NCBI GenBank assembly: GCA_030760725.1
Contig: JASWHV010000002.1
Location: 60,629,900 to 60,693,899 of the forward strand
Length of the DNA: 64,000 nt
Direction: 5' to 3'
DNA from: Neostapfia colusana
Lineage: Eukaryota; Streptophyta; Magnoliopsida; Poales; Poaceae
Shown: positions 22,329-34,200 of the stretch, piece after piece
How positions within the stretch are numbered: the stretch's first letter is position 1
Layout: each line of letters opens with the position of its first letter
The notes under the pieces: model-generated
The model's input: the letters and a program-made list of their open reading frames with translations, nothing else
Databases searched by the model: none
Told to the model about the DNA's origin: nothing
Position numbers and translations under genes: made by a program

Positions 22329-23853
22329 GCATTGGTAATAGCACACGGAATAAGGATGGTATTACGACAAAAATTTAGGTTACGGTGAGGATACGGTACT
22401 AGACCCACATAAGGATTACTGTTAGCTTAATATGAAGGTGGCAACCTAACTTATTTGTTATGTCGGAAAATCGTGCATCTCGGGACGATTTATGTCTTGG
22501 GGGGTGCACGTAAGCGCTGTCCACCAGTGCGCACAAGCTAAAGGGTGGAGCCCCACGGGTGGCAGGTAACCCGATCCGCTTTAGTATCCTCTACGACTCT
22601 TCATGTCGTTTGGGGTACTCGAGCAACGTCTGTCCCAGGCGTGTGTGGTGCAATTCGGGAAACCCCGTCACGTGGTTAGTAACGTGAACACGTAGCTCAA
22701 GGCATGTTTGGCTTGATAACACCTGTGCGGGTGATGACGGACGGGTGTAAGAACTATATGGATACCGGGTTCGGTGTGCAGCCGGACCTGTTGATTGAGT
22801 GTGACTTATGCAGGGTTAACCACGAAATCGTAGTACGAATAGTACATGTTTGCGAGTGACCGTTTTAGTGCCACCTAAGATACGTTTATGCCGGTATAAT
22901 CCGGTTGAGGTTTTCTTTTGGTGAGGCTACGTAATACCGACATGCTTCTTACGGTGCATCGACGCCGTACTAAACTTAATAACGTCTTTCCTTCAAAGAA
23001 ATAACTCATGAACTAACTTTCAAATAAAAATGGAAGTTTGAACAAATATTAGTTACTGAACTCTTGTTTTGAGCTAAGATTCAAATGAGAGGAAGATTAG
23101 ACTTCAAAGATTTCAAAAACAGAATGCCCTGTTTCCAGCAGAAATTTGTGCTGGACTTCAACAGAGCATAACTCTGGGTAGCTTGACCCAATTAAGGTGT
23201 ATGATACAGTTATGGAAAGATTTTCAAGTGATCTACAACTTCTTTGCAGACCTCCAGAGCTAAATCACATGCTAAATGGGTAGAAAGTTCAGAGTAAGGT
23301 AAACTGTCCAGAACCAGGACAGCAACAAAACCTCTCGGGACCTTTCTGTTTTTAAGCCATAACTTTCTGTAGAAAACCCCTTAAGAAGCCTATGGTACAC
23401 CATTGGAAATGTTATGATATGTTCAACATTGTTGTAGTTCAAAGTTTGTTCAGGTTCTTATTGTATTTACATATACAACTGTGATAAAATCAGCCACGTA
23501 CAAAGGAGGTGCTGGCAAATTTTATCCAGGAATCCTGTCAATTTTGGAAAAATCATAACTTTTAATCCGGAGATGATCTGAGGGCATATGAGTACTCGTT
23601 GGAAAGATACTGAAGTTAAATTTAACTTTGGTATTCAACTTGAGTTATGAAAATGCCCTTAACTAGATCAAAATCTGGAGATAGTGCATAAAGGTCTGTC
23701 CTGTACAGATAGGCTGGATAGTTATGCCTACTAAGGAGTTTTGTAAACATGAATTTTGTTACTGCTTTCATAAAGTTTTGACATAATCATGTTTCCATTA
23801 GTCTCACATACTGCTGAGTTCTTGTTTAACTCATCTCAACTACATTTTGCAGT
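22329..23853 (+). other. TK2 untranslated leader; no gene
   Basis: About 1.5 kb between the primer site and gag. The first 650 bp are GC-balanced with no long ORF and plausibly hold packaging and dimerisation structure (inference). The rest is AT-rich and holds intron-like text ending in CTACATTTTGCAG two bases before the gag ATG. Confidence 0.7.
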
Positions 23854-26800
23854 ATGGTTCGTAATCGCTCTAGGAGTAGGGCCGGAAGTTCTCGTCGAGG
23901 TGGTGATGCTTCTATCCCACCATCGGAACCACCATCCACGGGATGGATGGATCTTATGACTCGAGTCATCGAGTCTAACCAAGAGAACGCTAGGCTACTC
24001 CAAGAAGGAACACAAGAACACACACGCTTACTCCAAGCTTTGGTACAGCAAGGAGTACTCCAGAACACGCAACAAGTCATTCCACCTCGGGACGCTTATC
24101 TGGACTTCTTGGCGACTCAACCGCCAATTTTTACTGAAGCCACCGAACCTGTGGAAGCAGATCAATGGCTTCGTGTCATGGAGTCTAAATTTGGAGTATT
24201 CAAGTGTGATGAATACCAGAAGACAAAGTTTGCCGCTCAACAACTCCATGGAGCCGCCGGAAACTGGTGGGTGGATCATATTGCCACCATTCCAGAGGGC
24301 CATCAAGTGACATGGAGAGAGTTTTGTGAAGCCTTTCGTACTCGTTACATACCATTAGGTATTGTCAAGGCAAAGCGGGAGGAATTTTTTAGCTTGAAGC
24401 AAGGGGACATGAGTGTCCTCGAGTATGTCAGGAGATTTAATCTTTTGGCCCAATATGCTCCCGGGTATGTGGCGAAAGAAGAGGCACGGTGTGACCTATT
24501 TTTCCATGGCCTGAGTGCCATATTACGGGAGAAGCTGGCCGTACATAATAATGGCAGTTATGCCGACATGGTCAATGCGGCTTTCATTCAAGAGAAGCCG
24601 ACACTTGAGTGGCAAGCGGAGAACAGAAAGATGAGTAAGATCGAGCAGGCTAGCACAAGTTATGTGCCTCAGAAGTACCGTTTGGTGTATCAAATGCCAC
24701 CCGGTGAAAGATGGAGGCCACCTGTACGATCAACTCCTCAGAGATTGATTGCTGGTCAAGTTCTACAACTTGCACCACCTCCACTGCCGCAGCATCAGAC
24801 GGTGGTTTGTGCTCCATCGCTGCAGCCATATGTACCTAGCAGTCCACCGCAAGTCAACGAAGAACCGGCGAGGCATCCGTGTCTTACTTGTGGGCGTACG
24901 GGCCATTATGCTAGGCAATGTCCGAAGGGAATTCGAGGCTACGGGTCATCATATTTACAACAATACGATCCGTACCTTAATCTGCAGATAGGAGGGCAGA
25001 TAAGGGGCAACATTCACTATACTGTGATTGATGATGTTCCGGAAGGAGAAGCCGCTTTAGCAGGGATGTTTTCTCTGAATCAGCTACCGGTTTTAGTTCT
25101 CTTTGATTCCGGTGCCACACACAACTTCATTAGCCAATCTTTCGTGGCTCAACATCAGCTCCAAACAGTTTATACAAAGAGGCAATACCTCATATCTTCG
25201 CCCGGGGGCAGCAGTACCGCAAGCGAGGTTGTCTCCCGAGCACCTCTTTGTTTGGGGGGTAAAATATACCCTACGACTCTCATTATCCTTGAGGGTCTGA
25301 AGATCGACATCATTTTGGGGGTGTCATGGTTGAATTACCACAGAGCGGTTCTTAACATTAGCTCCACGACCGTTGAGCTCAACTCCCCACAGCACGGTCT
25401 TCACATATTAATTCTGGGTGCCAGACGGCAACAGATTGCAACAGTGAACCACACGGAAGCTGTTAAGATAGAGGACATTCCGGTGGTACGTGAGTATCCT
25501 GATGTATTTCCCGAGGATTTACCGGGCATGCCTCCCGAACGAGACGTTGAGTTCAAGATCGAACTTATACCGGGAACCACACCGGTATCACGAAGGCCGT
25601 ACAAGATGGCACCCAATGAACTGGCAGAATTGAAGACACAGCTGAATGACCTAATGAGCAAGGGCTTTATACGACCGAGTTCGTCACCTTGGGGTTGTTC
25701 AGCATTGTTTGTCAAGAAGAAGGACGAAACACTACGGCTGTGTGTTGATTATCGTCCTTTGAATGCCGTTACCATCAAGAACAAGTATCCACTACCTCGC
25801 ATTGATATGCTCTTCGATCAATTAGTGGGTGCGAAGGTATTTTCGAAGATGGATCTTCGGTCCGGATATCATCAGATTAAAATCCGGGCAGAAGATATTC
25901 CGAAGACGGCATTTTCAACGAGATACGGGCTGTATGAGTATCTCGTTATGTCTTTTGTTTGACCAACGCCCCGGCACACTTTATGTACCTGATGAATTCA
26001 GTGTTCATGCCGGAGTTGGATAAATTCGTCGTTGTCTTCATCGACGATATCTTGGTGTACTCCAAGTCAGAGGAAGAACATGCTGAACATCTGCGTATTG
26101 TGCCACAAAGATTGCGAGATCATCAGCTCTATGCAAAATTCAGCAAGTGTGAATTCTGGATAATCAAGTACCTTTTCTCGGACACATCATTTCAGCGGAG
26201 GGCATCGCTGTAGATCCGAGTAAGATTATCGAAGTGCAGAAGTGGGAGTCACCAAAGTCAGTACTTGAAATCCGAAGCTTCCTCGGTTTAGCAGGTTACT
26301 ACCGGAGGTTTATTCCAAGTTTCTCCAAGATTGCTAAACAGATGACGGAATTATTAAAGAAGAACACCAGATTTATGTGGGGTGCTGCGTGTGAACAAGC
26401 TTTCAAGACCTTAGTGAAGCATCTCACAACAGCCCCAGTTCTTGCTCAGCCGGATACAACGAAGCCATTCGACGTTTATTACGATGCATCTGGCATCGGT
26501 CTTGGCTGCGTGCTGATGCAAGAAAGATGAGCGGTCGCTTATGGATCTCGTCAACTCAGAACTCACGAGCAGCATTATCCAACTCATGATCTTGAGTTAG
26601 CTGCCGTGGTCCTTGCTTTGAAGATGTGGAGGCATTACTTGCTCGGAAATCTTGTACACCTCTACACCGACCACATGAGCTTGAAGTACATCTTCACTCA
26701 GAAAGAATTGAACATGAGGCAACGAAGATGGCTAGAGCTCATTAAGGATTATGAACTAGAGATTCATTATCATCCAGGAAAGGAGAATGTGGTCGCCGAT

Positions 26801-27810
26801 GCGCTTAGTCGTAAGGCGCATATCCATCACCTAACTATTGATGAAATGGATGATGAAGAACCAAGCCTCCGTGTCATCCCGTATGGAGCTCTCTATAATC
26901 TTGCTCTCATTCCTACCATCCGAGAGGGGATCATTGAGGCTCAACGGAAAGACAAGGGTATGTCTCACATACGGCGAAGGATAGACAACGGAGAAATGAA
27001 GTTCTTCCGGAAGGATGATGAGGGTACTTTGTGGTTTAACGACCGGATTGTAGTACCCCGGGATATGGGACTACGAAAGAAAATTTTGGATGAAGCTCAT
27101 TTGTCCAAGTTTTCCATTCATCCGGGCAGTAATAAAATGTACCAAGATCTCCGAAAGAAGTTTTGGTGGACACGCATGAAACGTGAAGTTGCAAAGTACG
27201 TTTCAGAGTGTGATACGTGTCGAAGAGTCAAGGCCGACCATATGAAGAAGTCAGGCCTGTTGCAGCCATTGCAAGTACCGGCATGGAAGTGGGAAGACTT
27301 GAGTATGGACTTCATCGTCGGGTTGCCGATGACCTCCCACAACCATGATTCGATTTGGGTAATCGTGGACCGATTAACCAAATCAGCACATTTCATCCCT
27401 GTGCATACTAGGTACAACGCAAAGCAGTATGCGGAGCTGTACATAGCACGGACCTTGTGCTTACATGGAGTTCCCCGCACCATTGTGTCAGATAGAGGAT
27501 CGCTATTCGTAGCCCGTTTCTAGGAACAGCTACATACCTCCTTGGGGACAAAGTTGATTAGAAGCTCTGCATATCACCCTCAAACCGATGGGCAAACTGA
27601 GAGGGTGAATCAAATACTAGAGGATATGCTAAGAGCATGTGCCATCCACCACGGTAAGAGCTGGGATGATTACTTACCACTGGCGGAGTTCTAGTACAAC
27701 AACGGATATCAGACGAGCATCAAAATGGCACCATATGAAGCTCTATACGGCCGGAAGTGCCGTACGCCATTGAATTGGTGCCAATCCGGTGAACGAGTAA
27801 CGTTCGGGGT
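23854..27810 (+). pseudogene. TK2 gag-pol, main part: gag, protease, RT, RNase H, integrase (broken)
   Basis: The first 702 codons are open: gag (FLATQPPIF, WWVDHIA, RYIPLGIVKAKREEFFSLKQ), zinc knuckle C343-C346-H351-C356, protease LFDSGATH (DSGA at 418-421), and reverse transcriptase from about residue 560 (LRLCVDYRPLNAVTIKNKY). One G is lost in ATGTCTTTTG at about 25956 and one at about 26169 (ATCAAGTACC). The frame resumes with the catalytic FIDD, then RNase H (YYDASG, YTDHMSLKYIF), the integrase HHCC finger (SIHPGSNKMYQDL...CDTC) and DD35E motifs (LSMDFIVGLP, IVSDRGSLF, PQTDGQTERVNQ). Stops are TGA 26528-26530, TAG 27521-27523 and TAG 27692-27694. TK3 cuts the frame at 27811. The start follows TTTTGCAGT. 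Confidence 0.94.
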
Positions 27811-30800
27811 TGTCACACCCGGTTTTTCCGAAGAAACAACCAAGTGAATATCACATGTATGCCAGGATCATTTTCTCATACATGTGATGAAAATAGTGAA
27901 GCATCATTTATTACAAGCCAGGTGTCGAATATAAATAAGTCTTACATCGCAAATGTCTCAATGGACACTAATGCTTCATCACAAGTAAATAAACTAGCAG
28001 CGGAATATTATTCTTTAGGGCTCCATCACAGGCGTTGCCCGGGGGTCTTCATGAACCTAAAAACCTTCCTCGGGTCCAAAATCTTGGTCATTATACACCA
28101 CCTCATTATCTTGACCTGAGCAGCAATATAAACCAACAAATATGCAAGGTTGAGTACCAATGGTACTCAGCAAGTGTGGGAAAATTATATCATGCATGGC
28201 TAGAACAAGGAGAGGTTGAACTCATGGTTAAAGCACTACGCAATTAATACCTATCACCTTAGCTTATTAAGCACCTACATTACTACACAGGTGAAATAGT
28301 CCCAATCTCCCATCCCATCATCATAATCCAATAACCATAACATCATTTCCAATGTTAAGCTCCCCGCTTAACATCCACAACTTCCAAAAACCTTCACTCC
28401 TCTAATCATGAATAAGTCCAGGCCGCTCTTAACCGTGAGCACGGCTGTCAAGACAGTTTTGACTCTGCGGAGTTTGTACCACTGTACCCACAAGTAGTGA
28501 TTTCATCCCCCGTTGCCGGGTGGACTAAAAGAACCTCCATTATGCCAGTGGCTACGATCCACATTCACACTTCCCAGGTGTGCAGCCAGGAGATCACTAC
28601 GAAGCCTTTACAAAGGGATTCCCGACGAGCGTGGGCCCACTGAGGTTTCACCCCTAACAGCATACAAGAGGCTCCAACCCCGCTGCAGTGGCCCCCTCTT
28701 GAGCCTTGCGGTTTATATGGTAGTCCAGCTGACACCTACTCCCCGCACCATCCAACACACCCATACTACGCCGGGGATACACCTAATTAATTGGCCAAGC
28801 TGCCCCATCTCAGCATGTGGTTGGCACTGTAAAGCCGGGTTACATGCTCCATGAACCGGTCCTTAGGATCCAGGCAAGTACTAAACACAAACCCAAGTCT
28901 CGTGCACCCAGCACACAACCAAAACATCCAACTTGCCTTGATCCCTACCTCTACATAACTCACAATAACTCATTCAAGAGTATGGTATAATAAACTGATG
29001 ATCTCATATCCCAAATATCCCATTCTAAGCATGGCTAAGCATATGCATGTAAATAAATGACATGACAAAATAAATCCCAACCCAAGCTACAAGGAAACAA
29101 GGTAATGCAATTCTAGGGAAACTTTCCTAGCATGGGTTTCATATTTCATTTGACAATTCAAATAATTCTATCTACACATCCTAGCATAGGATCAAAGTGG
29201 TCAAGGACACTTGCCTCCTTCTTGCTGCTCTTGAAATTGGTAGTCCTGATCTTGGAAATGAATAACTTGTTCTTGAACAGGTTCTACTTCATACCATCAC
29301 ACATAGCAAAAGAAAAACAACAATCCATAAGACATAGTTCACACTTACACTTCATACAAACCACACATTCACATTTATGAAATTTCTTTACCATTATATG
29401 TGTTGTGGTTACTTTATGTGTGTTGAGTTGTGGCTTGCATGCACTTTTAACCATGTGTATATGATTCCTACTTTTGTGTCCACCTTTATACTTACATACT
29501 ATTTATATGGGTTTCCAATAAATTTCTTATATTCAACTACTTCACCTTTTTACTACCAAGTGTGTATGAAAAGTATTATTCTTCCCCATATGTGCTTTCA
29601 TAATTTCTATCAACCCTAAACTGAATTCTTTGTATTTTAGAAACTCCATTTATCATTTACTAGTTGCTATATTTTCAGATTTATATTCCTATGCATAATT
29701 GTGTATTTCATTATGAAATTAGTAATATACATCACCTAAACAGTATAGGTTCTGGTCCTAAATATTTTAATAACATATTTTGACCTTGGCTTCTGATGTA
29801 GACTATTTCATAATTATTTTCCCTATTTTTCTATAACTATTATTTACTTAAAAATGTGTCCCTAAATGTGAATAATAGATGAAACAGATTTATTTCAACC
29901 CAAAAATATATTTTTATCTCACTCCAAAGTTTTCTAAGTACTGAGAAAGTTTTTAATTAATTTTGACAATTATGTTTGTCCCCCTTTTTAATTTTTAAAC
30001 ACTAGTTACATATTCAATTTCCTAAATTAAATACTAAACAGGGCTAAAATAATGAATTCACCCCATTACAGGGTCTATAATATTATTTTCATAATTTCCA
30101 GGGGTCTAGCTACACTTATCAGAGGTGTTTTTCCTAATTTCTATTAAGTCCAGGGGCTAAAACTGATTTTTAAATGAATTTACATGATTTTCTGGAGTTC
30201 CAGGGGCTAGATCTGAAGTTTCCGGGGCTAGCTCTCAATTCCAGAGAACCCCAGGGGGTAGCACGTAAGAATTCCAGTCTTTATAACGCGGGGCTGACGT
30301 GGACCGTCCGATATTAAACCGACGGCTGAGATTATAACATCGAACCGGTACGCGGGGTTTTAAAGTCTACCGTGTGATTTAAAATAAACGGCGCACAAGC
30401 GGCCACGTCGCTCTGATCGAGCGCGGGCGGCGCTGCCGGCGGCGCACGGCGGCGGAAAGCGGCGATCTCGCCGGAAAGTTTCGGATCCTCGAGAATTCTG
30501 CCTAGAACTGTGATCTTATGGCCTAGATCGGTAGAGGGGAGGTCAGGGATATCACCTCGGGGGTTTTCTCGAGCTCAGGGGTCCTGGAAAGTGATCGGCG
30601 GCGAGGTCCGAGGCAAAACCACGGCGAAGCTCGTCGGCGCTGTGTTTACACCGTAACACTCCGAGTTTTCTGCACCTGCAAAGTTCCCCGGAGGCGGTGG
30701 ATCAAGACCAGCGAGTTAGATCAGAGTTTCCGAACTTAGATCGGCCAGAATTCAGCGGCGAAGTCTCGGTGCTCACCGGAGTAAAAATCGGCGATCGCGT

Positions 30801-31244
30801 GGGAAAAACTGATCGGAGCTGGGGTTTTTATAGCCGGGGAGGGCGGTGGGTCTGTTGTGATCGAGTTGGAGTCCTCTGGGACCAGAATTCGGGCGGCGGG
30901 ACGGGTTTCCCGATCGGTTAAGATCGCGCGCGCTCGGGGGAAAAGTCCGGGGTCGGCGCGAGCGAGGTTGGGGATGACAGGTGGGTCCCACCTGTCTGTG
31001 TGAGAGAGCGCGGGCGCGCGGGGGCGGGCTGCGCGGGGAAAGCTGGGCCGGCTGGCGGGTTTCGGCCCACTGGCCGGTTTTTTTCCCATTTTTCTTTTTC
31101 TTTTTCCATTTCTTTTCTGTTTTGAGTCTAATTTGAATTCCAGTTTGAATTTGAATTTTTACAAAACATGCAACACGTCCAAAAAATTTTAAATTCCCCT
31201 CTGATCATGGTTTAGAGTTTTGAATAAAAATTTGGGGTGTTACA
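27811..31244 (-). repeat. TK3 3' LTR (3434 bp)
   Basis: Almost identical to 37057-40492. In element orientation it starts TGTAACACCCC. It holds the palindromic GTGGGTCCCAC at 30981-30991 and a TATA motif at 30825-30832. Plus-strand ORFs inside it (for example 28513-28854) recur in both LTRs only because the LTRs are copies. Confidence 0.95.
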
Positions 31245-31260
31245 GCTCTACCCCCCTTAA
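31245..31260 (-). other. TK3 polypurine tract
   Basis: The minus strand reads TTAAGGGGGGTAGAGC immediately before the LTR start TGTAACACC. Just upstream is CTCGAGGACGAGATTTC, like the CTCGGGACGAGATT text before the TK1 and TK2 tracts. Confidence 0.9.
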
Positions 31261-31289
31261 AAGAAATCTCGTCCTCGAGATTGGTGTTT

Positions 31290-34200
31290 CTAAGAAAACA
31301 ATTCCGGAAATTGTGCCTTGAGCTCATCTTCCCTTTCCCAGGTAGCTTCCTCTTCTGAGTGATGCTTCCACTGCACCTTGCACATCCGGATTCTCTTGTT
31401 TCTGGTGAGGCGTTCCATTGTCTCCAAAATCTTGTATGGTTGCTCGGCATAAGACAAATCTTCAGCTACATCCACTTCATTCATGGGTAACACCTCTTCA
31501 GGCGTCCTCAGGCATTTCTTGAGTTGTGACACATGGAATACATCGTGCACATCCGATAGATGAACCGGTAACTCTAGTTGGTACGCCACTTCGCCTTTCC
31601 TTTCCAAAACCTGGAAGGGTCCGATGTATCGAGGTGACAACTTCCCTTTCACCTTGAACCGACGAAGTCCTCTGATAGGGGACACCTTGAGATAAACATA
31701 GTCTCCCACGTTGAAAACGAGCTCTCTTCTTCGTACATCGGCATAGCTCTTTTGGCGTGTTTGTGCTATCCTCAAGTTGTTGCGAATCTCCCTCACCTTC
31801 GCCTCGGCTTCTTGTAGCACTTCTGGACCAAACACTTTACTTTCTCCTGTTTGGTTCCAAAATAGGGGAGTTCTGCACTTCCTTCCATACAAAGCTTCAA
31901 ACGGTGACATCTTCATACTAGCTTGATAGCTGTTGTTATAGGAAAACTCCGCATACGGTAAGTTCTTGTCCCAACTCCTATTGTTTTTGAGTGCACATGC
32001 CCTTAACATATCTTCAAGGATCTGATTGGTTCTCTCCGTCTGCCCGTCAGTTTGGGGATGATAGGCAGAGCTGAAGTTCAGATGGGTTCCCATGGTTTCA
32101 TGTAGCTTTTGCCAAAACCTCGAGGTGAACTGTGTCCCTCGGTCCGACACTATCTTCTTTGGCACTCCATGGTAACACACAATCCTTGACATGTACAATT
32201 CTGTCAATTTGGATCCGCTGTAGCTTTCTTTCACAGGAATGAAATGAGCTACCTTGGTTAGCCTATCAATAATGACCCATATTGAATCATACCCTGATTG
32301 GGTCCTAGGCAATCCCACGACGAAATCCATGCTGATTTCTTCCCATTTCCATTCAGGCACTTTGAGTGGTTGCAACAATCCCGCGGGTCGTTGATGTTCA
32401 GCTTTCACCAACTGACATGTGTCACATAGGGCAACATGTTCCGCGACATCTCGCTTCATGCCATACCACCAATACCTGCTCTTGAGGTCCTGGTACATCT
32501 TCGTACTCCCAGGATAAATGGAATAGTCGGAATCATGAGCCTCCTTTAAAATCAATTCACGGATCCCCTTTACTTCTGGCACACAGATTCTTCTCCCGTG
32601 CCACACCGTTCCTTGTTCATCCTCTCTAAAACCAGGAGCTTTATTTTCCTTGATGAGCTGTCTGATCTCTTGTATCTTCCCATCATTCTTTTGGCCCTCG
32701 CGTATGTCTTGCTCGAGTGTGGAGTCCACTTCCATGGAGATGGCTTCACCACTATTTACTAGACATAGATTGAGCCTTATAACCTCGTCCTTCAATTCTG
32801 CGGGCATGTCCTTCAAGCTCAACTTATTGACCTGCACTTTCCGACTCAAAGCATCGGCCACGACGTTTGCTTTTCCGGGATGATAGTTGATGCCCACATC
32901 AAAGTCATTGATTAGCTCTAACCATCTCCTTTGTCGGAGGTTGAGATCTGGCTGTGTGAATATGTACTTCAAACTCTTATGATCTGTATATATCTCTGTC
33001 CTTTTCCCCATCAAATAGTGCCGCCAAATTTTCAACGCGTGTACCACTGCAGCTAGTTCTAGGTCATGTGTAGGATAGTTCTTCTCGTGCTTCCGAAGCT
33101 GCCGGGATGCATATGCCACGACATGTCCTTCTTGCATGAGAACACATCCCAACCCATTTCCAGAAGCATCGCAGTACACTGTGAAATTCTTCTGCATATC
33201 TGGCATAACTAGCACTGGGGCTGTTGTCAATCTCTTCTTTAGCTCCTGAAAGCTCGTCTCGCACTGTGGCGTCCAGGTGAATGTGATTCCCTTCTCCAAC
33301 AGTTTGGTGAGAGGTCTCGAGATCTTGGAGAATCCCTCAATAAACCGTCGATAGTATCCAGCCAAGCCCAAAAAGCTTCGAACTTCCCCGACATTTTCAG
33401 GGGTCTTCCACTTCTGGATACCCTCGATTTTGGCGGGATCGACGGAGATTCCTCCCTCCGAGATTATATGTCCTAAAAAGGGAACTCTCTTCAGCCAAAA
33501 CTCACACTTGCTCAACTTGGCATATAGTTGGTGTTCTCTCAGCCTCTGTAACACCAACCTTAGATGTTTCTCATGTCCTTCTTCATCTTTGGAGAAGACG
33601 AGAATATCATCTATGAAAACCACCACAAATTTGTCCAGATATTCCATGAATACCTTGTTCATGAGGTACATGAAATATGCCGGGGCATTGGTTAGCCCAA
33701 AAGGCATGACAGTGTATTCATACAGTCCGTACCGAGATACGAAAGCTGTCTTGGGAATATCAGATTGCCTTATCTTGAGTTGGTGGTATCCCGACCTGAG
33801 ATCAATTTTCGAGAACACACAAGCTCCCCTCAACTGATCAAACAAATCTTCAATGCGGGGTAATGGGTACTTGTTCTTAATGGTTACCTCATTCAAGGCA
33901 CGGTAATCCACGCATAACCTTTGGGTTCCGTCTTTCTTAGGCACAAATATCACCGGAGCTCCCCATGGTGAGGAACTAGGGCGAATATACCCCTTCTTCG
34001 TCAATTCTCTCAAATGATCCTTGAGCTCTTCTAACTGCTTGGAGTCCATTCGATAAGGTCTCTTGTATATTGGGGCTGTTCCCGGTACTAGCTCAATTGC
34101 GAATTCCACGTCACGGTCGGGAGGCATACCTGGCAACTCCTCCGGAAAAACATCTGGATATTCCCTGATGGTCCTGATTTCCTCAACTTTCACCTCCACT

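Noticed and set aside
28513..28854. 113-codon ORF repeated at 37760-38101
   Set aside because: Both lie in the near-identical TK3 LTRs, antisense to the element, so the repetition reflects LTR identity and is not conservation of a protein.
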